The notes under the pieces were generated by a model. That model did no database searches and was not told the DNA's origin. It saw nothing but the letters and a program-made list of their open reading frames with translations. Of a stretch of DNA of 64,000 nucleotides, positions 55,658-64,000 are shown piece after piece. This DNA is from Pisolithus tinctorius (Eukaryota > Basidiomycota > Agaricomycetes > Boletales > Pisolithaceae), in assembly GCA_024663395.1 (NCBI GenBank), contig JANFAH010000016.1, positions 930,001-994,000 on the forward strand, given 5' to 3'. Position numbers and translations under genes: made by a program. Positions within the stretch are counted from its first letter, which is position 1; each line of letters starts with the position of its first letter.

Positions 55658-56629
55658 GGTAGGGCGTTGGGGGTCTGTGGGGCAATGAGAGCATATGCAA
55701 TCGCGTCTCCCACCCTTCCATCCTCTCAGCAAAGTTAACAAAAACTTCATGAATGGGGTTCTGACAGAGGAGGAGGAGAAGGGGGAATGTCTTCTGCTGG
55801 ATCTTGCAGTAAGAAGGCAAGATGCATGTCATACTCGTCATGAATGCGATCAGGGAGGCTGGAGGACAGTAGATTATACTGCAGCTGTCGCAATGCGGGA
55901 AGAACGATGGACGAGACTGGAATAAAGATGGTGCAAGGAGCAGGGAGGAACGATCCATATGCTTCATCAACCGGGGAGACTGAAATGACCACATAAGACC
56001 TTTCTAACCGAGTGACAGACCTGAGGGGACCAAAGAACATCCTTCTGGAAGTCATACTGACAAGGAGAACACGCTGACCAAGCTGCATGGGATGAGATGG
56101 GGCTGACAACGACAGGATGAACCAGGGGGCTTCAGGACAGAAGCTGGTGGGAATGCCTGGCAGATATACGTAGCCACTGTCTCTGGCAAATGAGACAAGT
56201 GAGATGATCGATGAAGAGGTGGCCATGATTGATGGACTTAGCAAAATGAGTGTCTGATGGATGGAGTGCTGTAGAAACACGCAGGGTGTGAGGATCCTCT
56301 CCAAATTTGGAAGGAAGAATCATGGGGCTGAGCACTTTAAGTGAGCATGGGAATGGAGTCGATATCTTTGGAAATGGTGGAGATACGACAAAAACCAGAA
56401 TGCCGTACACGGGTGCTAAAAACCTTTAATGCGCGCTTAACTCGCTTCCTCTTTTCTCTTTAGCACTGATGACTTGTTCTTGTGCAAAGGATGACTGTTC
56501 ACGTCCAACAGTCTTTCTACACATGAGGCCTTTAGTCTTCATCTGCATGCTTGGGCATTGTGTGCAACTTGTCAACAAGTTAGGCAGAGTCAGCTGTAAC
56601 CATGTCCACAACACCTTTGGTGTGTGACA
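55658..56629 (-). repeat. Truncated 3' LTR of Gypsy D
   Basis: It begins TGTCACACACC on minus at 56629, 133 bp after the end of the D integrase frame, and matches 10477-11447 throughout. Similarity stops at 55658, about 970 bp into an expected 1.85 kb, where unrelated sequence takes over. It contains one palindrome copy (56561-56588). Confidence 0.75.
55747..56304 (-). CDS. 185-aa frame inside LTR of family D, copy 2
   Basis: Same length and ends as the frame at 10565-11122, with no indel. Most differences are C/T or G/A changes. The C-terminal 60 residues are nearly invariant (RQLQYNLLSSSLPD.. to SEPHS), the N-terminal 40 more variable. No domain is recognised; coding status is uncertain. 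Confidence 0.35.
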   Translation of the reverse strand: MERILTPCVFLQHSIHQTLILLSPSIMATSSSIISLVSFARDSGYVYLPGIPTSFCPEAPWFILSLSAPSHPMQLGQRVLLVSMTSRRMFFGPLRSVTRLERSYVVISVSPVDEAYGSFLPAPCTIFIPVSSIVLPALRQLQYNLLSSSLPDRIHDEYDMHLAFLLQDPAEDIPPSPPPLSEPHS

Positions 56630-56761
56630 TCCACCGGCAAGAAGAAATGCAATCGTCCCTGATTGCGACCAATGCAGGGAACCCAGGGAAAACAAAAAGA
56701 AAAATGAAGGAAGGAATGACAGGCAATCAGTATTGTAACAAACGAAAAAGAAATGAAAAGA

Positions 56762-57901
56762 TCATGAATAGTCGTCTGAGTCATAGTCATTATTGTTATT
56801 GGTGTCTTTGTTTTCATTGTTTGTTTCATCTTCATCATCGTCATCATCATCACTGTTGTCATTGTTACTGCTGTTATTATCTTCTTCTTCATCTCTTTCT
56901 TCTTCCATAACACTGGGTAAGGGAGTGTGGCGAGAATAATAAGGAATGAGTCGAAATGCTGCGACACCTCGAGCAGAAATGGTGCCATCAAGTTCTTTAA
57001 GGACATAGGAGCCTCCCTTGGTGCAACGAACGACCTCATAGGGACCAAGGTAGCGTGGCTTTGACTTGCGATCCAGTTCCTTCTCTATCTGCGTGTTGCG
57101 ACCCAACACCAAATCTCCTGGCTCATAAGCCAACTTCATCAACCGTAAAGCATACCTCTTCTCAAACTGACCCTTGGAGTGTAAATGAGACTTCTGCAAA
57201 GTGGTGAAAGCGGCACCAATATCCTCTTCTCTCTTTTCCAACTGATGAATGCGAAGTGTGAGAAGCTCTTGAGACGACATTCCAGAGTAGAATCCTTCAA
57301 CGAGATAGGTAGACTCGAAGAGATTGAAAGGCAGGACAGGATCAAGACCATGTAGCAGGAAGTAGGGGCTGAATCCAGTGGAGCGACGAGTAGTGACCTT
57401 GTCTGCAAAGAATGCATGATGGACCTTGGATGGCCAAAGGGAAAGATCTCCTTCACAAGCCTTGATGATAGCTTCTCTGATAACAAAGTGACCACATTCT
57501 ACAACTCCATTTGCCTTGGAATTATATGGGGAGATGCGAATCTGGGGAATGGAGTAGTGCTTCATGAGTTTCTCAAAGGCGCCCTTGACCTCACTGCCAT
57601 TATCAGTGACAACCTGGGCAACAACACCATAACAACAGAAGACTTCTTCCCAGAAGAACTTAGCAAGACTGTCTGCATTGGCATGACGAAGAGCACGACC
57701 TTCTGCAGTGAGGGAAAGATCATCTCGAGCTGCAACAAGATAGTGATAACCACGTGCTTTGGGCATGAGCATGACATCGACATAGACCTTCATAAAGATT
57801 CTGGGGGAAGCAGAAATGGTGATGGGAACCTCTGCTTTACGAGTGCTTCGGATCTGGCATTCATGGCAAGAGTGGACATGATGGGCGACATCTTGATACA
57901 T
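56762..57901 (-). CDS. Gypsy D integrase part of pol
   Basis: 379 residues open. The part before it, in the same frame to about 58055, supplies the zinc region (HEELGHRGVF..CHEC). Catalytic residues seen: D in YVDVMLMPK, D in VTDNGSEV, E in NGVVECGHF. After the core comes the usual beta-barrel tail (DRKSKPRYLGPYEVV, ISARGVAAFRLIPY). The end is a run of Asp/Glu/Asn (about 50 residues), longer than in element A. There is no chromodomain. Confidence 0.85.
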   Translation of the reverse strand: MYQDVAHHVHSCHECQIRSTRKAEVPITISASPRIFMKVYVDVMLMPKARGYHYLVAARDDLSLTAEGRALRHANADSLAKFFWEEVFCCYGVVAQVVTDNGSEVKGAFEKLMKHYSIPQIRISPYNSKANGVVECGHFVIREAIIKACEGDLSLWPSKVHHAFFADKVTTRRSTGFSPYFLLHGLDPVLPFNLFESTYLVEGFYSGMSSQELLTLRIHQLEKREEDIGAAFTTLQKSHLHSKGQFEKRYALRLMKLAYEPGDLVLGRNTQIEKELDRKSKPRYLGPYEVVRCTKGGSYVLKELDGTISARGVAAFRLIPYYSRHTPLPSVMEEERDEEEDNNSSNNDNSDDDDDDEDETNNENKDTNNNNDYDSDDYS

Positions 57902-58243
57902 CTGAGGCCAGTAAAAGCACTGTCTGACTGTATGAAAGACTCCAAAGACTCCACGATGACCGAGCTCTTCATGAGCATGACTGAGGATCTGGACACGGAG
58001 ATGGGGATCAAAAATGACCTTGGCTGGAGGATGGGGACCTCAACGTTTAAAGAGCTGGTCTCCATGAAGGAAGAACTGGAGGGATCTGTGAATGAAGCAC
58101 TTGCGAGCAGTATTGGAAGGGAACGGGGGAAGTTCTGTAGTACAAAGGAAGTGTAGGACTCGACATAAGAGGACATCTTGAGACGTATCATTGGAAAGGA
58201 ATGATGGGAGGGTAATGGCATATGTGGATTCATGCGCAAGTCG

Positions 58244-60100
58244 TCAACAAGTTGTGCAAACTGAAGATGGATGGGCATCTGTAAAAAGAATATTCTCCAA
58301 CCACTCATCAGCTTCTTCTGCACCAGCTTTGCCTTCTTCATACTCTTCCTCTGTAGGTTGACGTCTGGAAAGGGCATCTGGGGCTCGGTGACGAACAGCA
58401 GGGACATGAATGAGCTTAAAGTCAAAGAGAAGTATACCCTCGATCCAGCAATTGACAGTAGCATTAGGTTGAAGATCTGGATCATTGAGCATACCTTTGA
58501 TGTACTTCACATCAACCTCTACCCATAGATGATGAATGCCATAGAGATATAGACAGTAGTGACAAAGGGCTCTGAAGAGACCATAGAGCTCGAGCTTAGG
58601 CTGACTGTAGCGAGATTCACGTTCATTGATGGGGAGTGAGCCATAGCGAGCAGGACGTTTGCGACCTTCTTCATCATACTGAGAGAGAACAAATCCAATG
58701 GCGATGTTACTGGTGTCAATGGAAAGAACGACTGGCAGGTCAGATGAGTAGTCAATGGGGCGAAGGGCAGGAGCAGACAAGACGGCGAGCTTCAAGGCGT
58801 CAAACGCATCTTGCTGGGGCTGACCCCAAACGAATGGAGCATTCTTGCGATAAAGGTCAACGAGTGGGCGAGCCAACTGCGAGTAGTTCGCAATCCAGAT
58901 ACGAACAGTACCACAGAGACCTAGGAATGAGCGAACATCTTTGGGCGTAGCGAGCGTTGGCCAGTTGACAACCTTCTTCACCTTGTGGTCATCAGGAGAG
59001 TGACCATGAGGATGGCATGCTTGACCAAGAATGATAACATGAGGCTGGCAGATCTGAGATTTCAAGCCAGAAAACATTCTGCTGGCATGAGCAAACCGAT
59101 GCATGACTCTATGCACATCTACAGCATGTTCCCAAATGAAGCAACATATGCCAGGATTCTCGGGTAACGTTTCGGCATTGCCATTGGCATCTTCATAGCG
59201 GGTCACAGGGCCTTTGACTGGCAGATCGTCGATGAAAATGTTGGCAACGTGAGGGATTTCATCCTGTAGAATAAACACTGTACAATTCTGAAACTCCGAC
59301 GGTGAGTTGGTGTAGCCTTGAGGCATGGCAGTATGGCGCAGTAAGCCAAGAGGCATCATGAAGGATGTCAGATCTCGGCTATCAGGATGGAGCTGGCATG
59401 CATCAAATCCTGAAAACAGATCAAAGACCGTGTAGCATTGACAACCGGCAAATGGCTCCACAAAGTCATCCAATATTGGTGGAACACCAGCATCTTGAAT
59501 GGTAACCTTATTCAGAGGCTGTAGATCATGAACAATACAGATCTTGCCATTCTTTTTCATAACGCAGAACCATTTGGAGCGATAGGATGATTGGGCCAGC
59601 TCATAGAGACCAGCAGTGATCTTCTCCTGAAGAAGCTGTATGACAGGTTCTCGTATGCCAGGGGGAATTGGAATGTTACGAAACTCCCATGGTTCGTGTG
59701 GCAGGACAGGAATGATGTAAGGTGAAAAGTAGTCTGAATGAAAGTTTCCTCTCTCTGATTCATCAAATGCCAAGGCACGCTCATTAAGCTTCATGACATG
59801 CAAAAAAAGTTTTTCCTCTTCTGGCCAGAGAAAGCCATCAGTGTTAATCTTCATGGAGGTAAGGTGCTCTTGAGTAAGCTTCCTTGTGGGAATGAACACA
59901 GGAGGGTGACATGTGAGAGGTGTGAGTGATGCGAGGGGGTCTTCTGGAAACTGGCGATGGACTCGAGCATCTTCTGGATAGACTCCAGGCACTGGCTTGA
60001 CTTTATGATCGACACACTTGTACACTCCATACACCGGCTGACCTGTTTCATCGGCTGAGTCTTCCGTATCTGTAGCAAGGCTTTTTCTAAAACATAACAA
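58244..60100 (-). CDS. Gypsy D reverse transcriptase / RNase H part of pol
   Basis: 618 residues. The fingers-palm motifs HDLQPLNKVTIQD, VFDLFSGFDACQL, MPQGYTNSPSEFQ and the catalytic FIDD (near residue 288) are intact. An insert of about 20 residues follows FIDD, as in element A. RNase H: LSIDTSN, KLELYGLFRAL, VEVDVKYIKG. The chain ends at TGA 58244-58246, which lies in the centre of a palindrome copy (58233-58258); CGA there would join it to the integrase part. An intron or frameshift probably links it to the gag-protease frame ending at 60383. Confidence 0.88.
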   Translation of the reverse strand: MLCFRKSLATDTEDSADETGQPVYGVYKCVDHKVKPVPGVYPEDARVHRQFPEDPLASLTPLTCHPPVFIPTRKLTQEHLTSMKINTDGFLWPEEEKLFLHVMKLNERALAFDESERGNFHSDYFSPYIIPVLPHEPWEFRNIPIPPGIREPVIQLLQEKITAGLYELAQSSYRSKWFCVMKKNGKICIVHDLQPLNKVTIQDAGVPPILDDFVEPFAGCQCYTVFDLFSGFDACQLHPDSRDLTSFMMPLGLLRHTAMPQGYTNSPSEFQNCTVFILQDEIPHVANIFIDDLPVKGPVTRYEDANGNAETLPENPGICCFIWEHAVDVHRVMHRFAHASRMFSGLKSQICQPHVIILGQACHPHGHSPDDHKVKKVVNWPTLATPKDVRSFLGLCGTVRIWIANYSQLARPLVDLYRKNAPFVWGQPQQDAFDALKLAVLSAPALRPIDYSSDLPVVLSIDTSNIAIGFVLSQYDEEGRKRPARYGSLPINERESRYSQPKLELYGLFRALCHYCLYLYGIHHLWVEVDVKYIKGMLNDPDLQPNATVNCWIEGILLFDFKLIHVPAVRHRAPDALSRRQPTEEEYEEGKAGAEEADEWLENILFTDAHPSSVCTTC

Positions 60101-60382
60101 ATCAAGAAAGTCAGACAGAGAATAGTAAAAATGAAGCTGTTTTTCAGTTTTCTGAATAGGAAGGGGATCTGGTGCTTTTGAAGGATTAGATAACGAAGAA
60201 GAAAGAAATCAAGATAAAAAGAGCTCTGGAAACTTGAAACTGAAGGAGGCATAGTAAATGATGTTACAGGAGTATCTGAGCAAAGAAACGATATCTGTGG
60301 GTTTAGGAGTTTAACGACTTCTCGGTCAAAGTGAGCAGACGAAGAACAAGAACAACTATAAGTACAAGAGGGGACATACAAA

Positions 60383-63300
60383 TCAATCTTCAAAGAGCTG
60401 GAGAAATAAATGATGAGATATGGGAGAAAGTGGAGGAACACATCTGAAAAGATCATTGGACCTGTCTTGAGTTGAATCTGAGGAAGCGGAAGCAGGAAAG
60501 TGGTCTGGGTATGAAACCGCTTCGAAAGGGGGAGGATGAGCTGAGGCTGAGGCGAAACTGACTGCACTGGCAAGGATATGAAGACTGGAGTTTGGGAATG
60601 CACCTGGGTCCTCTTCATCCACATCACCTGAATGGTCCTCTGCAGCTTCCTGCAAATGAGCGATCCATCCAGTAGGGGTACGACACATGACAACATTGCT
60701 GTAAGGCTCTGGCATGGTAACTGACTCTTCACCAATGGCAGCATTAGACATGGCTTGGGGAGCTGAAGGTAGTAATGGCATAGGAAGAGTTGGACTAGAG
60801 GAATGCTGATGCCTGTGCAAGTCATCGTCGAGTTGTGCAGACTGAAGCAAGGATGGGCTAGGCAGATAGAAGCGAGAGCCAACACTAGTGTTGAACATAT
60901 CAGAGTCGAGTGGCGAAAGTGTGGTGGGTATATCTGGGGATAGACTGGACAAGTGGTGGGACATGCGCAACTCATCGACGAGTTGCGTGGACTGAGAGTC
61001 ATGACCTATATCCGAGGATGAACCTGGCAACTGCACATGGCTGCACAAGTCGTCATCGAGTTGTGCAGACTGATGACGGGTGGATGGACTGGGTGCATAT
61101 GGATCCCTGCACAACTCGTCGTCGAGTTGTGCGGACTGAGAGTCATGGCAAGCATCATGGGAAGTAGGGGCAACTGAACCACAGTAGGAAGTATTGAAGA
61201 TGGAGAATGTAGCTTCAGAGTCTGGAGTGACAGTGTCTCTACAGAACAGAAGTGAAGCCTGGTGGGAACCATCAGTGGGCTCTTCTTGAATGATAACCGG
61301 ATCTGGGGATGGGGGAGAGGGAGTCTGAGGCAGAGCAGTAACACCATTAGAAAGTACATGTGAAGCAGGTAGACTCGAGTCAGATGGCAGGTCTGGAGGT
61401 GGAGATGCATTGCTCTGAGTGGGAGATGCCTGTGGGAGTAGACGAGGATAGAACCTGACATAGGCAGAACCTTCAAGCTCATGGTAATGCTCAAGTGGGG
61501 CAGGAACCTGTTGGACTAAGTGAACATCAAGCATAAGGAAGTCTTGGAAGTAGACCCCTGATTCATCAGTACCTCTTTCTCCAGCAAGTGCATGGTTTGA
61601 GTTGAGATAAAGGGAGGATAGATGGGGAGTGCGACGAGCAAGGCTAGTAAGAAGTGAGACAAGTGACTGGTGCTCTTCTCTTCTGATCTGGCGACGAATC
61701 TGGGCAAGGGTAGGATTATCCTCCAATCCACTCGCATCAGTGGACTGTAACTCCTGGGTAAGCTGACCAACAAACTCTGAAGGAAAGGGACTGGTAGGAG
61801 GTGGGAATGCTTGGACAGGAATGGGATGGAACACAGGAAAGGCTGAGGCAACATCAAACCCATCTGAGGGTGATTCAGGATATAGCAGAGTAGAATCAAG
61901 TGACTGAGGGGGTGACTGCGAAGTTGATGGGGGTGGAGCGAAGACTATAGGTGAAACATGGTGAGGGGTACCAACCACTACATCTCTCATAGGTTCATCG
62001 GCTTCTTGCTGAGAATGGACAGGCTCTAGAGTCGCCATAAGGGTATCTGCAACAGACCCAAGCTGGCCTTCAGTAACACACATCTCCAGGGGGCGATCTG
62101 AATCAGCTCCAAAGACAACATAAGTTCCAGACTCTCTTTCAACAATGCTAACTGAGTTCCCAAGGGCCCAAGGATGACCAAGGAGGAGATCAAAGCCTGC
62201 ATTAGTGTCTGGGGCGACGAATAGATTGGTCCAAGTCCTGGCAGCACCACAGAAGAGAGGGACATCTTGTACCAGACCTTTCAGTGTAGAGATACCTCCT
62301 TTTGCATCTCGCATATTGATGGTCTGCGACATATCGATGGGCATGCGAATGACTGACTGGGCTATACCAGCATGAATGACATTGAGGGTAGATCCAGAGT
62401 CAATGACACCTGTTACACAACGACCATTGCAAGTCAGATTGATAGTGATGAGGGGGCTAGAAGTCAAGGCCAAGTAGGAGGATGCAGGAGGAGTTCCTTC
62501 AACAGCAGTAACAGACTTGACTGGCTGAGCCAGGGGCTGTCTCTTGAATTGCATAAGCTCCTGAAGGTGCTGAGAAACATCCCTAGATGAACCAATGACC
62601 TCCCCAACAGACACAGTCAAGGGAGTAGAAAGGATGCGCTCTACAATGGCTTTAGAGTTGGCAGACTGTGAAAGTGATGAAGACAGGGAAGTGGTAGGAG
62701 GGGGCTTGGATTTCTTAGACCTGTCTGCAGAATCAGTGGCTTGACCAGATGGCTTTGGGACAGAGGCATCTTCCATGACAGCATCATCTCTAGTTCCATC
62801 AAAGACAGTGGGATGGACATCAACTGGTACAAAGGCAGGGGCAAGTGGTACTTTCTGTGGAGCAGGGATGGATGCAGAGGATGAAGGCTTTGGATCCTGA
62901 CTCTCTTTCTCCTTGCCATGTGAACAAGGTGGGACAAGGACACTGTCAAAGACAGCCTTCCTCTTCTCTTTGGTAACCTTGTTAGAGCGATCCACAGCAG
63001 CAACAAGGGGTTCTTCTTCCAACTCATAAATCTCAGCACTAGACTCTTCTTCGGCCTCTTCATGGATAACAAAGTGAACTGCATTGGCAGGTTGAGCAGC
63101 AGCTTTAGTGCATTCATAGGCTTGCAGGATAGTCTCTTCTCCATTGCGATAGATGCGCTGTCCATTAGGGTAGATGACCTGATGGTTTTCATCACATGCC
63201 AAAGAACCCTTCTGAATGAGATCATTAATGGCCTGGCAACTCTCAACACCATGGCCTTCAACACCACAGCCATAACAAGTGATGGTCCTCCTAGCAGGAT

Positions 63301-64000
63301 GGGTCTGGGATGAGGAAGTAGCAGCAGGGGCAGTGGATGCAGGAGTAGGATGAAGGGAAGGAGCATGAAGCACCTTTGCAGCATCAGGATCCATCTTGAT
63401 AGCATGATAGTAGAGGAGGGAGTAGTCTGGGTCACTGAGTGACATGTGAGAGAGGGACTTGATTAGGGTCTCAACCTCATCTTGTTTGCGAGCAGTAGGA
63501 CCTTCTTTCTCCAAATTTTCAAGGTTTCTTCTGGCTTCATGGGAAGGGAGCAGAGGGCGAACACTGTCATCTCTTCCATCTGAGCGATGAGAAGCACTAG
63601 GCTGGGCCTGAGGAGCAGGGGCAGCACGAGGGCCAAGGAAGTCAAGGTCATCTGCATCAAAGCGATCACGGCAAAGGACCTCTTCAGCTGACTGGCATAC
63701 ATCATCATAGGGGAATGGCCTGCTAATGTCAAGGTTGGGATCCTTTGTCCTGAGACGAGTTTCAACCAAGCCACGAAAGACTGGGGACAAACCAGCCCAG
63801 AAGTAGCGATTATATTCGTCAACCGAGATCCTTCCTTTATTCTTCAACCAACCTCCAATGCGAATGAAGCCACGGTTGTAAGCCCTAAAGTCTTGAAGTG
63901 TCATGATGGGCTGCATCCTAGACTCCAAAGCAAAGCTCTTGAGATGCCTTTCAAAGAACCTTTCATCTGATAGATCAGCGTCAAAGTACTTGAGGAGATC
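60383..64000 (-). CDS. Gypsy D gag-protease polyprotein (N-terminus outside window)
   Basis: Open from the right edge to 60383 (at least 1205 residues). Gag capsid region, then a zinc knuckle CYGCGVEGHGVESC (about 63230-63275), a Ser/Pro-rich linker, and a retropepsin domain with VIDSGSTLNVIH (about 62395) and DLLLGHPW. An exceptionally long Pro/Ser-rich tail of about 500 residues follows; it has four copies of SAQLDD(E/D)LC-like text, each encoded by a family palindrome (60814-60840, 60964-60990, 61042-61067, 61108-61133). This tail is not a standard Gypsy domain and sits between protease and RT. Confidence 0.88.
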   Translation of the reverse strand, partial: DLLKYFDADLSDERFFERHLKSFALESRMQPIMTLQDFRAYNRGFIRIGGWLKNKGRISVDEYNRYFWAGLSPVFRGLVETRLRTKDPNLDISRPFPYDDVCQSAEEVLCRDRFDADDLDFLGPRAAPAPQAQPSASHRSDGRDDSVRPLLPSHEARRNLENLEKEGPTARKQDEVETLIKSLSHMSLSDPDYSLLYYHAIKMDPDAAKVLHAPSLHPTPASTAPAATSSSQTHPARRTITCYGCGVEGHGVESCQAINDLIQKGSLACDENHQVIYPNGQRIYRNGEETILQAYECTKAAAQPANAVHFVIHEEAEEESSAEIYELEEEPLVAAVDRSNKVTKEKRKAVFDSVLVPPCSHGKEKESQDPKPSSSASIPAPQKVPLAPAFVPVDVHPTVFDGTRDDAVMEDASVPKPSGQATDSADRSKKSKPPPTTSLSSSLSQSANSKAIVERILSTPLTVSVGEVIGSSRDVSQHLQELMQFKRQPLAQPVKSVTAVEGTPPASSYLALTSSPLITINLTCNGRCVTGVIDSGSTLNVIHAGIAQSVIRMPIDMSQTINMRDAKGGISTLKGLVQDVPLFCGAARTWTNLFVAPDTNAGFDLLLGHPWALGNSVSIVERESGTYVVFGADSDRPLEMCVTEGQLGSVADTLMATLEPVHSQQEADEPMRDVVVGTPHHVSPIVFAPPPSTSQSPPQSLDSTLLYPESPSDGFDVASAFPVFHPIPVQAFPPPTSPFPSEFVGQLTQELQSTDASGLEDNPTLAQIRRQIRREEHQSLVSLLTSLARRTPHLSSLYLNSNHALAGERGTDESGVYFQDFLMLDVHLVQQVPAPLEHYHELEGSAYVRFYPRLLPQASPTQSNASPPPDLPSDSSLPASHVLSNGVTALPQTPSPPSPDPVIIQEEPTDGSHQASLLFCRDTVTPDSEATFSIFNTSYCGSVAPTSHDACHDSQSAQLDDELCRDPYAPSPSTRHQSAQLDDDLCSHVQLPGSSSDIGHDSQSTQLVDELRMSHHLSSLSPDIPTTLSPLDSDMFNTSVGSRFYLPSPSLLQSAQLDDDLHRHQHSSSPTLPMPLLPSAPQAMSNAAIGEESVTMPEPYSNVVMCRTPTGWIAHLQEAAEDHSGDVDEEDPGAFPNSSLHILASAVSFASASAHPPPFEAVSYPDHFPASASSDSTQDRSNDLFRCVPPLSPISHHLFLQLFED

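Larger units (their letters stand above)
55658..64000 (-). mobile_element. Ty3/Gypsy element, family D (5' end outside window)
   Basis: The order on minus is a gag-protease frame (from beyond 64000 to 60383), pol RT/RNase H (60100-58244), integrase (57901-56762), then the truncated long LTR. Pol is closest in this window to element A (FIDD box). Six of the nine family palindromes lie here, one in the LTR, one in pol and four in gag. Damage is light: a TGA in the RT-integrase linker and one more stop near 58060. Confidence 0.85.

Noticed and set aside
59851..61002. 383-codon minus-strand frame overlapping the gag tail of D
   Set aside because: Alternative frame of the low-complexity tail; Leu/Ser/Pro-rich with no domain.
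60814..61133. SAQLDDELC repeats as a protein-level short linear motif
   Set aside because: The same DNA dyad occurs in pol in another frame and in LTRs, so a DNA-level explanation is better; a protein role is not excluded.
62641..63435. 264-codon minus-strand frame within gag D
   Set aside because: Shadow of the gag frame that carries the CCHC knuckle and retropepsin motif.

Overview
The window is a repeat-dense stretch of a filamentous basidiomycete genome, most likely an Agaricomycete. The evidence is short GT-AG introns of about 50-65 bp, a NACHT-WD40 NLR-type gene of the kind expanded in mushroom-forming fungi, a broken class V (myosin-domain) chitin synthase fragment, and several Ty3/Gypsy lineages typical of these fungi. 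I cannot name the species. No rRNA, tRNA, CRISPR or bacterial-type operon was seen.

Layout. 1-11597: a minus-strand Ty3/Gypsy element (family A; gag, protease, pol) whose 5' LTR (8401-11597) carries two nested insertions: a 682-bp TG..CA unit, and an 1852-bp LTR of family D. An antisense gene encoding a Zn2Cys6-like cysteine cluster (1-1048) sits beyond the pol end. 11598-11796 is an LTR fragment of family E. 12496-20230 is the only host-like gene island: an intact ornithine cyclodeaminase/mu-crystallin family gene and an intact NACHT-WD40 gene with 14 near-identical WD40 repeats. 21219-25337 is a two-gene Tc1/mariner-like element with terminal inverted repeats of about 550 bp, a DD34E transposase and a second gene. 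25728-27297 is a giant palindrome, inside a stretch of about 4.1 kb (25322-29469) in which I read no CpG at all. 28.4-31.85 kb is a mosaic of broken LTRs (families A, C, D) with a second copy of the zinc-cluster gene.

From 31848 to about 51.6 kb lies a CTGG/CCAG-rich non-coding element (family E). Two elements are nested in it: a young chromovirus B (32151-38989, TSD AGAGG, LTRs differing at 3 of 450 sites) and a chromodomain element C (41645-49778, TSD ACTAG) that carries a third antisense zinc-cluster gene between pol and the 3' LTR. Then come a pogo-like transposase fragment, the chitin synthase pseudogene, an unknown gene, a truncated family D LTR, and a large minus-strand family D Gypsy element running off the right end.

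Themes. (1) Almost every broken transposon reading frame is broken by TGA where the family alignment expects arginine (CGA), and the three LTR differences in B are all CpG transitions; this fits deamination of methylated CpG. (2) Antisense zinc-cluster genes recur next to the 3' end of Gypsy elements. (3) Family D carries nine copies of a short palindrome spread over LTR, gag and pol in different reading frames, so it is a DNA-level rather than a protein-level motif. Family relationships rest on by-eye comparison within the window; no database search was possible.
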